Shown here: positions 56,919-64,000 of the stretch, one piece after another | How positions within the stretch are numbered: the stretch's first letter is position 1 | Layout of the letters: every line of letters begins with the position of its first letter | Source: Sphingomonadaceae bacterium | Lineage (GTDB): Bacteria; Pseudomonadota; Alphaproteobacteria; Sphingomonadales; Sphingomonadaceae | DNA length: 64,000 nt | Direction: 5' to 3' | Assembly: GCA_030147805.1 (NCBI GenBank) | Contig: JASBUR010000026.1 | Location: forward strand, 32,457-96,456 | The notes under the pieces: model-generated | Told to the model about the DNA's origin: nothing | The model's input: only the letters and a program-made list of their open reading frames with translations | The model's database searches: none | Position numbers and translations under genes: made by a program

Positions 56919-58556
56919 ATGAACTCCGTTTCCAGAACCATCGTCGATACCCTGCGCGCACAGGGCATCACCCATGCCTTCGCCGTCCCCGGCGAGAGCT
57001 ACCTCCAGGTGCTCGACGCGCTCTACGACGTGCAGGACGGGCTGAAGCTCGTCACCTGCCGCCACGAGGCCGCCGCCGCCAACATGGCCGAGGCCTATGG
57101 CAAGCTCACCGGCAAGCCGGGCGTCGCACTGGTGACGCGCGGGCCGGGCGCGACGCATGCGGCGATCGGCGTCCATACCGCCTTCCAGGATTCGACGCCG
57201 ATGCTGCTGTTCGTGGGCCAGGTCGGCACCGACATGCTGCAGCGCGAGGCGTTTCAGGAGATCGACTATCGGCTGATGTTCGCCGGCGTCGCCAAGCGCG
57301 TCGTCGTGATCGACCGCGCCGACCGCGCCGCCGAACTCGTCGCCAGCGCCTATGCCGCGGCGATCTCGGGGCGGCCGGGACCGGTCGTCGTGGTGCTGCC
57401 CGAGGACCTGCTCGGCGACGAGGCGCCGCCGGCGGTCGCCACGCCGATCGTCGCCGCCGAGCCGTCGCCCGATGCGAGCTGCATCGCCCAACTGGCGAAC
57501 CTCCTCGCCGAGGCCGAGCGGCCGATCCTGTGGATCGGCGGATCGGGCTGGTCGGCCGAATCGGTCGCCAACATCGCGCATTTCGCCGAGGACGCGCTGA
57601 TCCCGGTGGTGACCAGCTGGCGCCGCAAGGACCGGTTCGACAACAGCCACCCCAAATATGCCGGCGAGCTCGGGCTCGGCTCGAACCCGAAACTCGTCGA
57701 GCGGGTGCGGTCGGCCGACCTGATCATCGCGCTGGGCACACGGCTCGGCGAGGTGGCGAGCCAGGCCTATACGCTGCCGGCCGTGCCGAACCCGGCGCAG
57801 AAGCTCGTCCACATCCATGTCGACGGCGACAGCATCGGCGGCGTCACGCGGCCGACGCTGGCGATCCAGGCGTCGGTGCGGCTGGCGGCGGCGGCTTTCG
57901 CCGAACTGGGCTTCATGATCGACGGCGAACGCTGGACAGGCTGGGCGGAGGCGGCGCGCGCCGACTACGAGGCCTGGGTGCAGCCGACGCAGGTGCAGTC
58001 GGGCGTCAACCTGGCGGAGGTCATCGCGCATATCGACACGATCGTCGGCCCCGACGCGATCTTCACCAACGGCGCCGGCAATTTCGCCGCCTGGCTGCAC
58101 CGCTTCCACCAGCATCGCCGCTTCGGCACGCAGCTGGCGCCGACCTCGGGCGCGATGGGCTATGGCGTGCCCGCGGGCATCGCCGCCAAGATCCTCCATC
58201 CCGACCGCGAGGTGATCGCCGTCGCCGGCGACGGTGATTTCCTGATGTCGGGGCAGGAGCTGGCGACCGCGGTGCGCTACGGCGCCGCCGTCGTCATCCT
58301 CGTCGTCGACAACGGCCAATATGGCACGATCCGCATGCACCAGGCGCGCGACTTCCCCGGCCGCCAGTCGGGCACCGCGCTCACCAACCCCGATTTCGCC
58401 GCCTTCGCCGAGAGCTTCGGCGCGTTCGGCGCGACGGTCGAGCGCACCGAGGATTTCGCCGCGGCGTTCGCCGCGGCGCGGGCGAGCGGCAAGCCGGCGC
58501 TGATCGCGATCAAGACCGACCCCGACGAGATCGCGCCGGGGCGGCGGCTGAGCTGA
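56919..58556 (+). CDS. Thiamine pyrophosphate-dependent enzyme, acetolactate synthase-like
   Basis: A 545-residue ThDP enzyme of the AHAS/BFD superfamily. The catalytic Glu is in LVTCRHEAAAANMAEAYG, then GPGATHAAIGVHTA, and the ThDP/Mg motif is AVAGDGDFLMSGQELATA with VDNGQYGTIRMHQ. No small regulatory subunit follows, so it is likely a catabolic or unassigned member (acetolactate synthase-like, oxalyl-CoA or benzaldehyde-type). ATG 56919 is chosen; an upstream TTG 56883 in frame would add 12 residues. Confidence 0.88.
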   Translation: MNSVSRTIVDTLRAQGITHAFAVPGESYLQVLDALYDVQDGLKLVTCRHEAAAANMAEAYGKLTGKPGVALVTRGPGATHAAIGVHTAFQDSTPMLLFVGQVGTDMLQREAFQEIDYRLMFAGVAKRVVVIDRADRAAELVASAYAAAISGRPGPVVVVLPEDLLGDEAPPAVATPIVAAEPSPDASCIAQLANLLAEAERPILWIGGSGWSAESVANIAHFAEDALIPVVTSWRRKDRFDNSHPKYAGELGLGSNPKLVERVRSADLIIALGTRLGEVASQAYTLPAVPNPAQKLVHIHVDGDSIGGVTRPTLAIQASVRLAAAAFAELGFMIDGERWTGWAEAARADYEAWVQPTQVQSGVNLAEVIAHIDTIVGPDAIFTNGAGNFAAWLHRFHQHRRFGTQLAPTSGAMGYGVPAGIAAKILHPDREVIAVAGDGDFLMSGQELATAVRYGAAVVILVVDNGQYGTIRMHQARDFPGRQSGTALTNPDFAAFAESFGAFGATVERTEDFAAAFAAARASGKPALIAIKTDPDEIAPGRRLS

Positions 58557-58622
58557 TCATGCACGCCGACATCGTCATCTCCTTGCCGGCACGGCACCGC
58601 GCGGGACCACGTCCGAGCCGTC

Positions 58623-58707
58623 GCGCTCACCCGGAGCCTGTCGAAGCGCGAGCTTGCCCAGGCGCCTCGGCGCGCCAACCCGGCTTCGACAGGCTCAGCA
58701 GGCGCGC
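58623..58707. repeat. Inverted palindromic repeat, family A (divergent)
   Basis: A divergent pair related to the CTTGTCGAAG repeat: 58623-58653 carries GAGCCTGTCGAAGCGCGAGC, and 58682-58707 is an inverse partner (GGCTTCGACAGGCTCAGCAG). Confidence 0.8.
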
Positions 58708-58750
58708 TTGGGATATGCGGCCCGCGCGTGGACGGGGTGGTCGAACACGC

Positions 58751-58776
58751 ATCCCTGCCTTCGCGGGGATGACGAT
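58751..58776. repeat. Single palindromic repeat, family B
   Basis: One copy of the family-B unit (CCTGCCTTCGCGGGGATGAC) without a nearby partner, before the M20 hydrolase gene. Confidence 0.75.
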
Positions 58777-58803
58777 GAGGGGGCAGGACTGCTAAAGGCC
58801 CCC

Positions 58804-60018
58804 ATGCCCGGATTGTCATCCCAGGAACGCGACGTGCTCGCCACGCTCGACGATCGTCACGACGCCATGCTGGCGCGCGTCGAGACGTGGGCGGCGATCA
58901 ATTCGGGCAGCCGCAACCTCGACGGGCTGGCGGCGATGGCGCGCGAACTGTCGGCGGCGTTCGGCGCGATCGGCGACGCCGCGCTCCGCGATCCGTCGCC
59001 GGCCGACGCGGTCGACGCAGCGGGCGTGCCGCAGCCGCTCGCGCATGGCCGCAACCTCCACGTCACGCGCCACGGCGACGCGATGACGCGCGTGCTGCTC
59101 ACCGGCCACATGGACACGGTGTTCGCCGCCGATCATCCCTTCCAGACCGGCCGCTGGCTCGACGACCGCACGCTCAACGCGCCGGGCGCCGCCGACATGA
59201 AGGGCGGCATCGCGGTGATGCTGGCGGCGCTCGAGGCGTTCGAGGCGTCGCCGTTCGCGCGGCATCTCGGCTGGGAGGTCGTCATCAACAGCGACGAGGA
59301 GGTGTCGTCGCTGGGCAGCGCGGCGCTGCTCGCCGAGGCGGCGAAGCGCTGCGAGGTGGGGCTCACCTACGAGCCGGCGCTTCCCGACGGCACGCTCGCC
59401 GGGGCGCGCAAGGGCAGCGGCAATTTCTCGGCGGTGATCCGCGGCCGCGCCGCGCATGCCGGGCGCGAGCCCGAGAAGGGGCGCAACGCCATCGTCGCCG
59501 CCGCCGATCTGGCGATGCGGCTGGCGGTGCTGGCGCGCGACGGGCTGTCGGTCAATCCGGCGAAGATCGACGGCGGCGGCCCCAACAACATCGTCCCCGA
59601 CCTCGCGGTGCTGCGCTTCAACGTCCGCCCGGCGACGCTCGCCGACCAGCGGCTGGCGGAGGAAGCGATGGCCGCGGCGATCCACGGCGTCAAGTCGCTG
59701 CACGAGGTGGCGGTCGAGCTGCACGGCAGCTTCGCGCGGCCGCCCAAGCCGCTCGACGAGAACCAGCTGCGGCTGTTCGAGCTGGTGCGCGACGCCGGCC
59801 GCGACCTCGGCCTCCCGGTCGGCTGGCGCGACACCGGCGGGGTGTGCGACGGCAACAATCTCGCGGCGCAGGGGCTGCCCGTCGTCGATACGCTCGGCGT
59901 ACGCGGCGGCGCCATCCATTCCGCCGACGAGTTCATGCTCGCCGACAGCCTCGTCGAGCGCGCCAAATTGTCGGCGCTGGTGCTGATGCGGCTGGCGCAG
60001 GGGCGGCTGCCGTCATGA
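58804..60018 (+). CDS. M20 family metallohydrolase in the AST operon
   Basis: A 404-residue di-zinc amidohydrolase related to carboxypeptidase G2 and desuccinylases. Metal ligands are visible in LLTGHMDTVF (HxD), GAADMKGGIAV, INSDEEVSS (catalytic EE) and RGGAIHSADEF near the C-terminus. It is the first of four genes leading to astA, astD and astB. AstE (a succinylglutamate desuccinylase of the M14 fold) is absent from the visible operon, so this M20 enzyme may do the last step, freeing glutamate. That is inference. Confidence 0.85.
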   Translation: MPGLSSQERDVLATLDDRHDAMLARVETWAAINSGSRNLDGLAAMARELSAAFGAIGDAALRDPSPADAVDAAGVPQPLAHGRNLHVTRHGDAMTRVLLTGHMDTVFAADHPFQTGRWLDDRTLNAPGAADMKGGIAVMLAALEAFEASPFARHLGWEVVINSDEEVSSLGSAALLAEAAKRCEVGLTYEPALPDGTLAGARKGSGNFSAVIRGRAAHAGREPEKGRNAIVAAADLAMRLAVLARDGLSVNPAKIDGGGPNNIVPDLAVLRFNVRPATLADQRLAEEAMAAAIHGVKSLHEVAVELHGSFARPPKPLDENQLRLFELVRDAGRDLGLPVGWRDTGGVCDGNNLAAQGLPVVDTLGVRGGAIHSADEFMLADSLVERAKLSALVLMRLAQGRLPS

Positions 60019-60038
60019 GGATGATGTCGCACGCGCTG

Positions 60039-60151
60039 TCATCCTCCCCTGCAAGGGGAGGGGGACCCTGCGCAGCCGGGTGGTGGGGTATCGGCGCCGG
60101 TCACCCCTCCACCGCCTTCGGCGGTCCCCCTCCCCGTTCCGGGGAGGATGA
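60039..60151. repeat. Complex inverted repeat, family C (CCTCCCC type)
   Basis: A 29-bp arm with CATCCTCCCCTGCAAGGGGA (60039-60067) and its near inverse (60123-60151) enclose a smaller palindrome-rich core with GGTGGGGTATC. It separates the M20 gene from astA. Confidence 0.8.
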
Positions 60152-60184
60152 AATTGTACCGCGCCGCAGCGGGAGGGACGAACG

Positions 60185-61204
60185 ATGAGCTGGTTCGTCC
60201 GCCCGGCGCGCGAAGACGATCTCGACGCGGCGCTCGAGCTCGCGCGCATGACCGGCGGCGGTTTCACCAACCTGCCGCCCAACCGTGATGCGCTGGCGCG
60301 GCGGCTGGCCTGGTCGGCCGAGTCCTTCGCCCGCGACGTCGCCGCGCCCGACAATGAATATTATATGCTGTTCCTCGAGGATGCGGCGACGGGGCGGATC
60401 GGCGGCACCGCCTGCCTGTTCAGCCGCGTCGGGGTCGAATGGCCCTTCTACAGCTACAAGCTCGGGATGGTGACGCAGACCTCGCGCGAGCTCAAACGCA
60501 CCTTCGCGATGCAGACGCTCTACCTCGTCAACGACTATGACGGCGCGTCGGAGGTCGGCGGGCTGTTCCTTCACCCCGAGCTGCGCGTCGCCGGGCTCGG
60601 CCGGCTGCTGGCGCGCTCGCGCTACCTGTTCATGGCGCAACATCGGCAGCGCTTCGGCGACCGGGTGCTCGCCGAGCTGCGCGGCTGCATCGACGACCAG
60701 GGCGGCTCCGCCTTCTGGGACGGGCTCGGCGCCAAATTCTTCGGCATGCCCTTCCAGGAGGCCGACAGCTTCAACAGCCTGCACGGCAACCAGTTCATCG
60801 CCGACCTGATGCCCAAGCACCCGATCTACGTGTCGATGCTGCCCGACAGCGCGCGCGCGGTGATCGGCCAGCCGCACCCGAGCGGCGTGCCGGCCAAGAA
60901 GCTGCTCGAATCGGAGGGCTTCACCTTCGACGGCTATGTCGACATCTTCGACGGCGGGCCGACGATGTGCGCGCGCGTCGATGCGGTGCGGACGGTACGC
61001 GAGAGCGTTGCGACGACGGTGGCGGGTGTCGCCGACTCGGTCGAGGGGCTGTCGCCGGCGCTGCTGGCACGCGGGACGCTGACCGGCTTCCGCGCCTGGG
61101 CGGGCGCGGTCGCCGCCACCGAGGGCGGCGTACGCGTCGCCGCCGACGACGCCCGGATCCACGGCCTGCAGATCGGAGACGAGGTTCGCCATGCCCCTGC
61201 CTGA
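60185..61204 (+). CDS. astA: Arginine N-succinyltransferase
   Basis: A 339-residue enzyme that succinylates arginine from succinyl-CoA, the first step of the AST pathway. Conserved blocks are WFVRPAREDDLDAALELAR, SYKLGMVTQTSRELKRTFAM, SEVGGLFLHPELR, LSEL-type RYLFMAQHRQRFGDRVLAELRG and GDAPLGV-like GLGAKFFGMPFQEAD. The start ATG 60185 is behind GGGAGG. It overlaps astD by 14 bp, indicating one operon. Confidence 0.95.
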   Translation: MSWFVRPAREDDLDAALELARMTGGGFTNLPPNRDALARRLAWSAESFARDVAAPDNEYYMLFLEDAATGRIGGTACLFSRVGVEWPFYSYKLGMVTQTSRELKRTFAMQTLYLVNDYDGASEVGGLFLHPELRVAGLGRLLARSRYLFMAQHRQRFGDRVLAELRGCIDDQGGSAFWDGLGAKFFGMPFQEADSFNSLHGNQFIADLMPKHPIYVSMLPDSARAVIGQPHPSGVPAKKLLESEGFTFDGYVDIFDGGPTMCARVDAVRTVRESVATTVAGVADSVEGLSPALLARGTLTGFRAWAGAVAATEGGVRVAADDARIHGLQIGDEVRHAPA

Positions 61205-62624
61205 GCTCGTATCGCTCGACCCCTGCACCGGCGCCGAATTGTGGCGCGGGCCGCAGGCCGACGCCGACGCCGTCGACGATGCCGTCGCGACGGCGCGCGC
61301 GGCGCTGCCCGCCTGGGCGGCGACGCCGCTCGACGCGCGGATCGCGATGCTGCGCCGCTACCAGGACGCCGTGCGGGCGCGCGCCGAGGATTTCGCGGCG
61401 CTGATCGCGCGCGAGACCGGCAAGCCGCTGTGGGAGACGCACACCGAGGTCACCTCGGTGATCGGCAAGGTCGACATCTCGATCACCGCGCATGCCGAGC
61501 GGACGGGGACGCGCAGCGGCGAGGCCGGCGGCGTGCGGCAGGTGCTGCGCCACAAGCCGCATGGCGTGCTGGCGGTGCTCGGGCCCTATAATTTCCCGGC
61601 GCACCTGCCCAACGGCCATATCGTCCCGGCGCTGCTCGCCGGCAACGTCGTCGTCTTCAAGCCGTCCGAGCTGACGCCGGCGGTCGCCGCCTTCATGGCC
61701 GATTGCTGGCGCGACGCCGGGCTGCCCGCCGGCGTGCTCGCCCTCGTCCAGGGCGCGGGCGAGACCGGCCGCGCGCTCGCCGGGCATCCGGGGATCGACG
61801 GGCTGCTGTTCACCGGCAGCGCGACGACCGGCGCGGCGCTGCACCGCCAGTTCGCCGAGGCGCCGCACAAGATCCTCGCGCTCGAGATGGGCGGCAACAA
61901 CCCGCTGATCGTCTGGGACGTTGCCGAGGACCAGCTCGCGGCGACCGCGGCGCTGATCGTCCAGTCGGCCTATCTGTCGGCGGGGCAGCGCTGCACCTGC
62001 GCGCGGCGGCTGATCCTGAAGGATTCGCAGGCGGTCGAAATGATCGCGCATGTCGTCGAGCTGATCGACCGGCTGATCGTCGGCGCGCCGTTCGACGACC
62101 CGCAGCCGTTCATGGGGCCGGTAATCGACAACCGCGCCGCCGACCGGCTGATCGCCGGCGCGCAGGCGTTGGTGGCCAGCGGCGGCCACGCCATCCGGCC
62201 GCTGGCGCGCCTGGTCGAGGGCAAGCCCTTCCTCGCGCCGGCGCTGATCGATGCGACGACCGCGCTCGACCGACCCGACGCGGAGCTGTTCGGACCGGTG
62301 CTGCAGCTGATCCGCGTCCCCGACTTCGATGCGGCGCTCGCCGAGGCCAACGCCACGCGCTTCGGCCTGTCGGCCGGGCTGATCGGCGGCGACGGGGCGC
62401 TCTACGACCGCTTCTGGAGCGCGAGCCGCGCCGGCGTCGTCAACTGGAACCGGCCGACCAACGGCGCCGCCTCGAACGCGCCGTTCGGCGGCATCGGCCT
62501 GTCGGGCAACCATCGGCCGAGCGCCTACTACGCCGCCGACTATTGCGCCTGGCCGGTCGCCAGCCTCGAGGCCGATGCGCCGGCGGGCGGCATCGCGACG
62601 GGCTTGCGGGTGATGGAGCAGTAA
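61191..62624 (+). CDS. astD: N-succinylglutamate 5-semialdehyde dehydrogenase
   Basis: A 477-residue aldehyde dehydrogenase (ALDH superfamily) that oxidises succinylglutamate semialdehyde to succinylglutamate with NAD. The catalytic Cys268 is in AGQRCTCARRL and the general base Glu in ALEMGGNNPLIV. LGPYNFPAHLPNGHIVPALLAGN and NGHI contacts are typical of AstD. The start is ATG 61191, inside the end of astA. Confidence 0.95.
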   Translation: MPLPELVSLDPCTGAELWRGPQADADAVDDAVATARAALPAWAATPLDARIAMLRRYQDAVRARAEDFAALIARETGKPLWETHTEVTSVIGKVDISITAHAERTGTRSGEAGGVRQVLRHKPHGVLAVLGPYNFPAHLPNGHIVPALLAGNVVVFKPSELTPAVAAFMADCWRDAGLPAGVLALVQGAGETGRALAGHPGIDGLLFTGSATTGAALHRQFAEAPHKILALEMGGNNPLIVWDVAEDQLAATAALIVQSAYLSAGQRCTCARRLILKDSQAVEMIAHVVELIDRLIVGAPFDDPQPFMGPVIDNRAADRLIAGAQALVASGGHAIRPLARLVEGKPFLAPALIDATTALDRPDAELFGPVLQLIRVPDFDAALAEANATRFGLSAGLIGGDGALYDRFWSASRAGVVNWNRPTNGAASNAPFGGIGLSGNHRPSAYYAADYCAWPVASLEADAPAGGIATGLRVMEQ

Positions 62625-62641
62625 TTCTGTCTACCACCCGC

Positions 62642-62719
62642 ATCGTCATCCCCGCGAAGGCGGGGATCCATATTCCAGAGTCTCGGCGTATGGATCCCCG
62701 CCTTCGCGGGGATGACGAT
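62642..62719. repeat. Inverted palindromic repeat, family B (perfect 29-bp arms)
   Basis: Two perfect inverse copies, 62642-62670 and 62691-62719, 20 bases apart, between astD and astB. The core is TCATCCCCGCGAAGGCGGGG. Confidence 0.95.
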
Positions 62720-62748
62720 AGGAAAGGTGGCGGGAGGAGCGCAGCGCC

Positions 62749-64000
62749 ATGACCTTCGTCGAGATCAACTTCGACGGGCTGATCGGGCCGACGCATAATT
62801 ATGCCGGGCTCAGCATCGGCAACGTCGCCAGCCACCGCAATGCCGGCGGCACCTCGCGACCGCGCGCCGCGGCGCTGCAGGGCCTCGCCAAGATGCGGGT
62901 GCTGATGCGCCTCGGGTTGCCGCAGGGCTTCCTGCTGCCGCACGACCGGCCGAACGCCGACTGGCTGCGACGGCTGGGCTTCGCCGGCAGCGACTCGGCG
63001 GTATTCGCCGCGGCGCATGCCGCCGACCCGCTGCTGCTGCGCAACGCCAGTTCGGCGTCGCCGATGTGGACCGCCAACGCCGCGACGGTGTCGCCGGCGC
63101 CCGATAGCGGCGACGGCCGCTGCCATTTCACCGTCGCCAACCTGTCGTCGATGCTGCATCGCAGCCACGAGGCTGCGGCGACCGAGCGGCAGCTGCGGCT
63201 GATCTTCGGCGACGCGCGGCATTTCGCGGTGCACGCCGCGGTGCCGTCGCGACTCGGCGACGAGGGCGCCGCCAACCACATGCGGATGGCCGAGGCGCAC
63301 GGCACGCCGGGCCTCGAGATCTTCGTCTACGGCGGCGAGCAGCGCGCCGGCTTCCCGGCGCGCCAGCATCGGCTGGCGAGCGCGGCGGTGGCGCGGCTGA
63401 ATGGCCTCGATCCCGATCGCTGCCGCTTCGTCCAGCAATCGGACGCCGCGATCCAGGCGGGCGCCTTCCACAACGACGTCGTCGCGGTCGCCAACGAGAA
63501 TGTGCTGTTCGCGCACGAGCAGGCGTTCGAGGACAGGGCAGCGCTCTACGAATGGGTGACGCGCGCGCTGCCGCAGGCGGTGATCGTCGAGGTGCCGGCG
63601 AGCGCGGTGAGTCTCGCCGAGGCGATCGGCTCCTATCTGTTCAACTCGCAGCTGGTGACGCTGCCCGCCGGCGGCATGGCGCTGGTGCTTCCCGAGGAAT
63701 CGCGCGAGACGCCCGCCGTCCACCGCTGGCTGCAAGCGCTCGTCGCCGGCAACGGGCCGATCCGCGAACTGCACTTCATCGACGTGCGCGAATCGATGCG
63801 CAACGGCGGCGGCCCCGCCTGCCTGCGGCTGCGCGTGGCGGTCGACGACGCGGCGCGCGCGGCGATCGACCCGCGTTTCCTGCTCGACGAGTCGAAATGG
63901 GAGGCGTTGCACCGGATCGTCGAGGCGCATTGGCCCGAGGCGATCGCGCTCGACGACCTGGGAAATCCGGCGCTATGGGCCGAGGCGCGCGCCGCGCGGC
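62749..64000 (+). CDS. astB: N-succinylarginine dihydrolase, 3'-truncated
   Basis: The first 417 residues of an AstB that turns succinylarginine into succinylornithine, CO2 and two ammonia; the frame is open to the window edge. It begins MTFVEINFDGLIGPTHNYAG and has NLSSMLHRSHEAAATERQL, AANHMRMAEAHG and the catalytic Cys358 in RNGGGPACLRLRVAV. The amidino-hydrolase fold is complete except for roughly the last 30 residues. ATG 62749 has GGGAGGAG upstream. The family-B repeat lies just before it. Confidence 0.94.
   Translation, partial: MTFVEINFDGLIGPTHNYAGLSIGNVASHRNAGGTSRPRAAALQGLAKMRVLMRLGLPQGFLLPHDRPNADWLRRLGFAGSDSAVFAAAHAADPLLLRNASSASPMWTANAATVSPAPDSGDGRCHFTVANLSSMLHRSHEAAATERQLRLIFGDARHFAVHAAVPSRLGDEGAANHMRMAEAHGTPGLEIFVYGGEQRAGFPARQHRLASAAVARLNGLDPDRCRFVQQSDAAIQAGAFHNDVVAVANENVLFAHEQAFEDRAALYEWVTRALPQAVIVEVPASAVSLAEAIGSYLFNSQLVTLPAGGMALVLPEESRETPAVHRWLQALVAGNGPIRELHFIDVRESMRNGGGPACLRLRVAVDDAARAAIDPRFLLDESKWEALHRIVEAHWPEAIALDDLGNPALWAEARAAR

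Overview
The window reads as chromosomal DNA of a high-GC alphaproteobacterium, most likely a member of the Sphingomonadaceae. The reasons are: the gene order cmk-rpsA-ihfB-lapA-pyrF-(small ORF)-trpF-trpB-trpA-accD-folC; an FYDLN-type zinc-ribbon protein beside tRNA-Ala; class II aroA; and many intergenic copies of palindromic repeats built on CCCTGAGCTTGTCGAAGG and TCATCCCCGCGAAGGCGGGG, which I associate with sphingomonads. The assignment is by recognition; no search was run.

Positions 1-12157 are a surface-glycan island on the + strand, visibly less GC-rich than the rest. It starts inside a sugar nucleotidylyltransferase. A Gfo/Idh/MocA oxidoreductase, a CMP-sugar synthetase and an SDR follow, in the order ptmE-ptmF-ptmB-ptmA known from Campylobacter legionaminate loci. 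Next come an unassigned GT-B-like transferase and an amidotransferase/HisH/HisF trio that makes acetamidino sugars. Last is a complete fnlA-fnlB-fnlC-wbuB set for UDP-N-acetyl-L-fucosamine synthesis and transfer. The island fades into a Pro-Thr repeat fragment and an orphan ORF, and it stops at the 3' end of tRNA-Ala(GGC), which has its own terminator.

Positions 12.5-19.1 kb hold an FYDLN zinc-ribbon gene, aroA, a GNAT acetyltransferase, a bfd-bfr iron-storage pair behind Fur-box-like sequences, a UDP-HexNAc dehydrogenase, a cadherin/glucose-sorbosone dehydrogenase lipoprotein and a VOC protein. Positions 19.1-28.3 kb are the housekeeping cmk to folC block, with a terminator after rpsA and a small membrane ORF tucked between pyrF and trpF.

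Positions 28.3-41.7 kb carry a secreted HExxH/TPR protein, an AmpG permease, a Rieske oxygenase coupled to an exported RidA, a DJ-1/PfpI and cysteine-hydrolase pair divergent from a GlxA-type regulator, methylmalonyl-CoA mutase, a phosphatase-like/unknown/sterol-desaturase-like trio, and glnK-amtB behind a good sigma-54 promoter. Positions 41.8-50.9 kb carry a DUF4130-UdgX fusion with its radical-SAM partner (a predicted DNA repair or modification unit), an Rrf2 regulator with a methyltransferase, a UVR-motif protein, a GST, a Tat-exported erythromycin-esterase-like protein, a DUF885 peptidase-like protein and two small ORFs.

Positions 50.9-58.6 kb contain a GT4 glycosyltransferase divergent from an asparagine-synthase-like protein without the catalytic Cys, an alpha/beta hydrolase, a TetR regulator, selO and an acetolactate-synthase-like TPP enzyme. 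The right end (58.8-64 kb) is an arginine succinyltransferase (AST) operon of M20 hydrolase, astA, astD and astB, the last cut by the window edge. Between operons lie at least three families of inverted palindromic repeats.
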